Shown: positions 7,501-9,416 of the stretch, piece after piece
Position numbering within the stretch: the stretch's first letter is position 1
Layout of the letters: each line of letters begins with the position of its first letter
Source of the DNA: Clostridium sp. CAG:448
GTDB lineage: Bacteria; Bacillota; Clostridia; Oscillospirales; CAG-272
DNA: 9,416 nucleotides
Assembly: GCA_000433415.1 (NCBI GenBank)
Contig: FR890479.1
Span: forward strand, 5,901-15,316
Direction: 5' to 3'
Translations under genes and position numbers: made by a program
Notes under the pieces: generated by a model
Database searches by the model: none
What the model saw: the letters and a program-made list of their open reading frames with translations, nothing else
What the model was told of the DNA's origin: nothing

Positions 7501-8088
7501 GGTAAAAAGCCCAAACGGCGGGAAGACATCAATAATTCCGCCGCGCACGGCAAACTGTCCGCTTGCCTCCACTGCTTCCACCCGTACATAGCCCAGTTCA
7601 ACCAGACGTCCGGCAAGCACTGCCGGCTCAATTTCATGGTCAAAATCCACCGTAAACATGGCATCGCGCAATCGCTCGGGCGGAATGGTGTATCCGAGTG
7701 CCGCATCCGGCGTCGTCACAACCGCTTCATAGGTTCCGCTCACCAGTCCGGACAACACCAAAAGCCTCTCATGCTCGTATTCATGGGAGGCAGTAATATC
7801 ATAAAAAGACAAATCCCTTGCAGGGAAAAAGGCAGCCCGGTGTCCGAAGCGCTCCAAAAGCTCCACAGTATGCAGGCATTCCTTTTCCTCCGGGCAGATA
7901 ATCAGTGCGCAATGGGGCGAAAATGCGCTCGCATCCTCCAGCAGTGCCACACAAAAGGCGTCGGATGCGCCTTCGCACAATCCGTTCGCAAGAATCGGGA
8001 GCGCCTTGGAACGGAAATTTTCACGGACAGCCCCCAAGAGTTGGCTGTATTCCGCGTCCGCTCGTATGCAATCGGTCAGAATATTCAT
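4501..8088 (-). CDS. mfd: Mfd, transcription-repair coupling factor
   Basis: Mfd is a cytoplasmic ATP-driven DNA translocase that pushes stalled RNA polymerase off DNA and recruits UvrA for nucleotide excision repair. At 1195 residues it has full family length (about 1150-1180 in E. coli and B. subtilis). The N-terminal third is the UvrB-homology region. The RNA polymerase interaction domain starts near 525 (GDLVVHEAYGIGRYTGIEN). The translocase core has Walker A GDVGYGKTE (about 676-684), LVPTTLLALQH, Walker B DEEQRFGV (about 777-784), LSATPIPRTLNMA, TTIIETGVDIPNANT, and QIRGRVGR (about 945-952). The C-terminal regulatory domain begins near 1050 and includes RFGELPAPTENLL. No motif is missing. 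ATG 8088 follows GGGGGA by 5 bases. The gap to pth is 14 bases, so the two are co-transcribed. Identification is certain. Confidence 0.98.
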   Translation of the reverse strand: MNILTDCIRADAEYSQLLGAVRENFRSKALPILANGLCEGASDAFCVALLEDASAFSPHCALIICPEEKECLHTVELLERFGHRAAFFPARDLSFYDITASHEYEHERLLVLSGLVSGTYEAVVTTPDAALGYTIPPERLRDAMFTVDFDHEIEPAVLAGRLVELGYVRVEAVEASGQFAVRGGIIDVFPPFGLFTDQEGEEVHGANPLRIELFGDCVDRMGIFDVDSQRIRIPVSRAVLPPARELIYGAEVRGRIERAVRAQYRLCKNEQAKEVLKKEIAVLDDPDGAMELRFADAYMTLIYPEKESLLSYFSEKNLVLVRSTTAVRDRLKASEWRMNESIKELLESGTVAGKYAEYSLPSGTLETFLADRVCVHVDALSSGMSGKRLSGIFGFRTKHMVSYAENFRLLCEDLTGFFADGHRVILIAENHTAGVHLQEMLREENFVAVTEEEAGAYRAKDLEPGVVLICWREYLYGYEMIAPRIAVLSTNPDARTGALRPGGYTARRKKKRQDARSIMSWEELQTGDLVVHEAYGIGRYTGIENVVSLGVSRDYIGIQFDGSDKLFLPVEQMDKVSKYIGPHADDGMLKLSRLGGTEWGKAKQRVKAAVRDMAKELIRLYAGRLRQPGFAFPEDDAMQRDFENAFAYEETQGQLDAIADIKTDMEKPVPMDRLLCGDVGYGKTEVALRAAFKAVLGGKQVAILVPTTLLALQHYQTALSRMRSFAVSVDMISRFRSPKEQTQTLARVARGDVDILIGTHRLLGKDIHFHDLGLLIVDEEQRFGVAQKEKLKQMAKNVDVLTLSATPIPRTLNMAMGGIRDISLLDEAPGNRLPVQTYVLEHDRLVIEDAIRRELRRGGQVFYLYNYVDSIDRVAAQLAKDIPDARITVAHGKMEKEELEEIWERMLSGEIDILVCTTIIETGVDIPNANTLIVENAHKLGLSQLHQIRGRVGRSARRAYAYFTYPPEKSISEIAEKRLEAIREYAEFGAGFRIAMRDMEIRGAGNLLGAEQHGHMDTVGYDLYIRLLNEAVIEEQGGQLPKKRECAVTINVDANIPAQYVRYPAQRMSLYKRIALIRNEFDRQDMTDELLDRFGELPAPTENLLMIALIRALALECGLKQIKQEGNEVRMYPEKFDFPVLSSVAAAFDGRMRVVVMGEPHISLRVRKEDNVLKIVHDVLEKYTQISQDIHKEEM

Positions 8089-8102
8089 ACAATCCCCCGT
8101 TT

Positions 8103-8705
8103 TTACCGTTTGGAGTTACAAATCTGCATGGCGCCGTCAATGTCGCCAGCCAAAAGGCGGCGTAAACCGTCCCATGCAAAAGGAAAGCAGGAGGCGACCG
8201 CATCTCCTTCCGGCTTTGAGAAAGAAGAAAGCACCCAATCAGCCAGATCCCAGCCCTCCGGCTTGGCGCCGACGCCCATGCGGATGCGGGGCATGGTATC
8301 CGCATTCATCTGCAAAACGATATTGCGCAGTCCTCGCTGCCCGCCGTCGCTTCCCTTTGCCCTAACACGCATTCTGCCGACCTCCAGATTGATGTCGTCA
8401 CAAAGAACAACGATGCGCTCGGGCGGAATTTTATAAAAGGACGCCGCCTCACGCACCGCTTCTCCGGAAGCATTCATATAAGTCTGCGGCTTCATCAGAA
8501 GCACGCGCGTTCCGTCGATCACCGTATCGGCAACCAAGGACTTGAATTTCAGCTTTTTCAGCTCCGCACCGCATTCAACGGCAATGTAATCCATGCACAA
8601 AAAGCCCGCATTATGACGGGTGTAGGTATATTGTGTCCCCGGATTGCCGAGCCCGACGATCAGATACCCGATGCCGGATGCGGTATCCTGTTCTTTTCTG
8701 ATCAT
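8103..8705 (-). CDS. pth: Peptidyl-tRNA hydrolase
   Basis: Pth cleaves the ester bond of peptidyl-tRNAs released from ribosomes, recycling tRNA in the cytoplasm; the B. subtilis homolog is also called spoVC. The 200-residue product has the family's motifs: VGLGNPG with Asn21, TRHNAG with catalytic His31, KPQTYMN with Asn78, and LCDD with Asp103, the partner of the catalytic histidine. In the usual GGHNGL motif this protein reads GGQRGL (121-126), so the conserved His (E. coli His113) is Gln123 and the following Asn is Arg124. ATG 8705 is preferred because AGGA precedes it by 6 bases; an in-frame GTG at 8723 lacks a good binding site and lies close to the leader hairpin. It is the first gene of the pth-mfd-lipoprotein operon, with its promoter at 8769-8797. 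Confidence 0.96.
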   Translation of the reverse strand: MIRKEQDTASGIGYLIVGLGNPGTQYTYTRHNAGFLCMDYIAVECGAELKKLKFKSLVADTVIDGTRVLLMKPQTYMNASGEAVREAASFYKIPPERIVVLCDDINLEVGRMRVRAKGSDGGQRGLRNIVLQMNADTMPRIRMGVGAKPEGWDLADWVLSSFSKPEGDAVASCFPFAWDGLRRLLAGDIDGAMQICNSKR

Positions 8706-8725
8706 ATTGATTCCTGTATCCACTC

Positions 8726-8749
8726 AAAAAATTCCGGCACGCATGCCGG
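8726..8749 (-). terminator. Terminator-like hairpin in the pth leader (possible attenuator)
   Basis: The minus strand reads CCGGCA, loop TGCG, TGCCGG, then AA and six T. This is a short but GC-rich stem with a U tract, beginning about 13 bases after the predicted transcription start and ending about 20 bases before the pth ATG. It has the form of a weak intrinsic terminator, so it may reduce or regulate transcription of the whole pth-mfd operon. No alternative antiterminator structure was recognised. Confidence 0.55.
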
Positions 8750-8768
8750 TATGCTTATCGTATCGTTT

Positions 8769-8797
8769 ATTATATTCCTTTTTTTTACGTCTGTCAA
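8769..8797 (-). promoter_or_regulatory. Consensus sigma-A promoter of the pth-mfd-lipoprotein operon
   Basis: On the minus strand a perfect TTGACA (8797-8792) and TATAAT (8774-8769) are 17 bases apart. The predicted start near 8762 gives a leader of about 57 nt before pth. It faces away from the ppdK promoter. Confidence 0.92.
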
Positions 8798-8812
8798 ACC
8801 TTTTTTGGCACG

Positions 8813-8853
8813 AAAGGGGAAATTTTCACTCCGTTCACAGAAAATTTACCTTT
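8813..8853. repeat. Imperfect inverted repeat between the divergent pth and ppdK promoters
   Basis: The arms are AAAGG-GG-AAATTTTC (8813-8827) and GAAAATTT-A-CCTTT (8840-8853). They pair over 13 positions with a GG/A interruption and 12 bases between arms. The repeat lies upstream of both promoters and so is probably not transcribed from either. It may be a protein-binding site shared by the two genes; no regulator is identifiable. Confidence 0.5.
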
Positions 8854-8873
8854 GCCTGTCGAATATTTTTCGG

Positions 8874-8897
8874 ATTCCCTTTTCTTCCAAGGGGAAT
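8874..8897. repeat. Inverted repeat over the ppdK -35 region
   Basis: ATTCCCTT (8874-8881) and AAGGGGAAT (8889-8897) are inverted copies apart from one extra G, with 7 bases between. The repeat covers the place where a ppdK -35 box would be and touches the -10 region. The AGGGGAA core also occurs at 8815-8821. This is a candidate operator or activator site. Confidence 0.45.
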
Positions 8898-8899
8898 TA

Positions 8900-8908
8900 T
8901 GGTATAAT
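8900..8908 (+). promoter_or_regulatory. Extended -10 promoter of ppdK
   Basis: TGGTATAAT is a perfect TATAAT with the TGn extension. No recognisable -35 hexamer lies 16-18 bases upstream, which is common for extended -10 promoters. The start would be near 8915, giving a leader of about 104 nt with a CCGG-based mini-hairpin (8929-8943) followed by GGA and six T. Confidence 0.75.
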
Positions 8909-9018
8909 AAATAGCGCTGTGGAACAAACCGGAATTGTGCCGGGGATTTTTTGTGGATCCGTGCCCGCAGCCCCACACATCGTTAATCTTTTATTTGAAT
9001 ACGGAGGTATTATCCAAC

Positions 9019-9416
9019 ATGGCAAAAAAGTATTGCTATCTGTTTACCGAAGGCAACGCAAACATGCGTGAGCTGCTCGGCGGCAAGGGTGCGAACCTCG
9101 CCGAAATGACAAACATCGGCTTACCCGTTCCCCAGGGCTTCACCATCACAACCGAAGCCTGCACCCAGTACTACGAGGACGGCAGACAGATCAACGACGA
9201 GATCATGGCTGAAATTATGCAGTACATCTCCAAGATGGAAGAAGTGACCGGCAAGAAGTTCGGCGACAAAAAGAATCCTCTTCTGGTTTCCGTCCGTTCC
9301 GGCGCGCGCGCTTCCATGCCCGGTATGATGGACACCATTCTCAACCTCGGTCTGAACGAGGAAGTGGTTGAAACTATCGCACAGATGTCCAACAACCCCA
9401 GATGGGCTTGGGACTG
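9019..9416 (+). CDS. ppdK: Pyruvate, phosphate dikinase, N-terminal part; cut by window end
   Basis: PPDK interconverts pyruvate, ATP and phosphate with phosphoenolpyruvate, AMP and pyrophosphate, serving glycolysis or gluconeogenesis in the cytoplasm of many anaerobes. The visible 132 residues are the start of the ATP-binding domain. Family signatures are YCYLFTEGNANMRELLGGKG (residues 5-24), whose Lys23 corresponds to the nucleotide-binding Lys22 of Clostridium symbiosum PPDK; IGLPVPQGFTITTEAC; and VSVRSGARASMPGMMDTILN with Arg93 (Arg92 in C. symbiosum). The complete enzyme is about 875-880 residues, so most of the gene, including the phosphohistidine and pyruvate domains, is outside. ATG 9019 is preceded by GGAGG (9003-9007) with 11 bases between. 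The gene is divergent from the pth operon. Identification is certain. Confidence 0.97.
   Translation, partial: MAKKYCYLFTEGNANMRELLGGKGANLAEMTNIGLPVPQGFTITTEACTQYYEDGRQINDEIMAEIMQYISKMEEVTGKKFGDKKNPLLVSVRSGARASMPGMMDTILNLGLNEEVVETIAQMSNNPRWAWD

Noticed and set aside
4891..8436. Long + strand open frames (489 and 647 codons) opposite mfd and pth
   Set aside because: Antisense shadows of an intact, fully motif-supported mfd. The His/Arg-rich, low-complexity proteins are typical of reverse-strand translation.
8706..8723. GTG start for pth at 8723
   Set aside because: No good ribosome binding site, and the next in-frame ATG has AGGA at ideal spacing.
1..9416. CRISPR arrays, tRNAs, IS elements, prophage or defence islands
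   Set aside because: Looked for direct-repeat arrays, tRNA-like elements and transposase or integrase motifs on both strands; none seen. The region appears to be stable chromosomal backbone.

Overview
This window looks like a chromosomal segment from a Firmicutes bacterium of the class Clostridia, plausibly a gut Oscillospiraceae-type lineage. That placement is an inference. It rests on an RNase P RNA of the ancestral A type (not the Bacillus B type), an ECF-type thiamine S component under a TPP riboswitch, two Gram-positive-style lipoproteins with lipoboxes, strong GGAGG ribosome binding sites, and a pth-mfd-foldase order followed by a divergent pyruvate phosphate dikinase. I see no phage, IS element, CRISPR array, tRNA or rRNA gene.

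Layout. On the + strand at the left edge is the 3' end of a gene for a protein with tandem F5/8 type C (discoidin-like) domains (2-550). A hairpin at 558-596 can terminate transcription from both sides. Everything from there to about 8.8 kb is read leftwards: rnpB (about 598-973) with its own consensus promoter; thiT (1048-1632) with a full TPP-riboswitch leader (promoter 1820-1848, aptamer about 1711-1801, terminator 1651-1683); then a tightly packed operon, in transcription order pth (8705-8103), mfd (8088-4501), and two paralogous lipoproteins (4480-3173 and 3192-1858). Its promoter is at 8769-8797. The right edge carries the divergent + strand gene ppdK (from 9019, cut by the window end), behind an extended -10 promoter at 8900-8908.

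How the genes fit together. Pth recycles peptidyl-tRNAs, Mfd clears stalled RNA polymerase and recruits excision repair, and the lipoproteins are probably extracytoplasmic foldases of the PrsA/parvulin type. ThiT supplies thiamine, whose diphosphate form represses thiT through the riboswitch. PPDK is a central glycolytic/gluconeogenic enzyme.

The most unusual content is the pair of lipoproteins. Each appears to be a parvulin-like foldase whose domain is interrupted, right after its first strand, by a tyrosine- and glycine-rich repeat block of about 67 residues. Also notable are the wiring of the mfd operon directly into the thiT riboswitch leader with no visible terminator between, a perfect inverted repeat flanking the thiT -10 box, a terminator-like hairpin in the pth leader, a related sequence in the ppdK leader, and changed active-site positions in Pth and ThiT.
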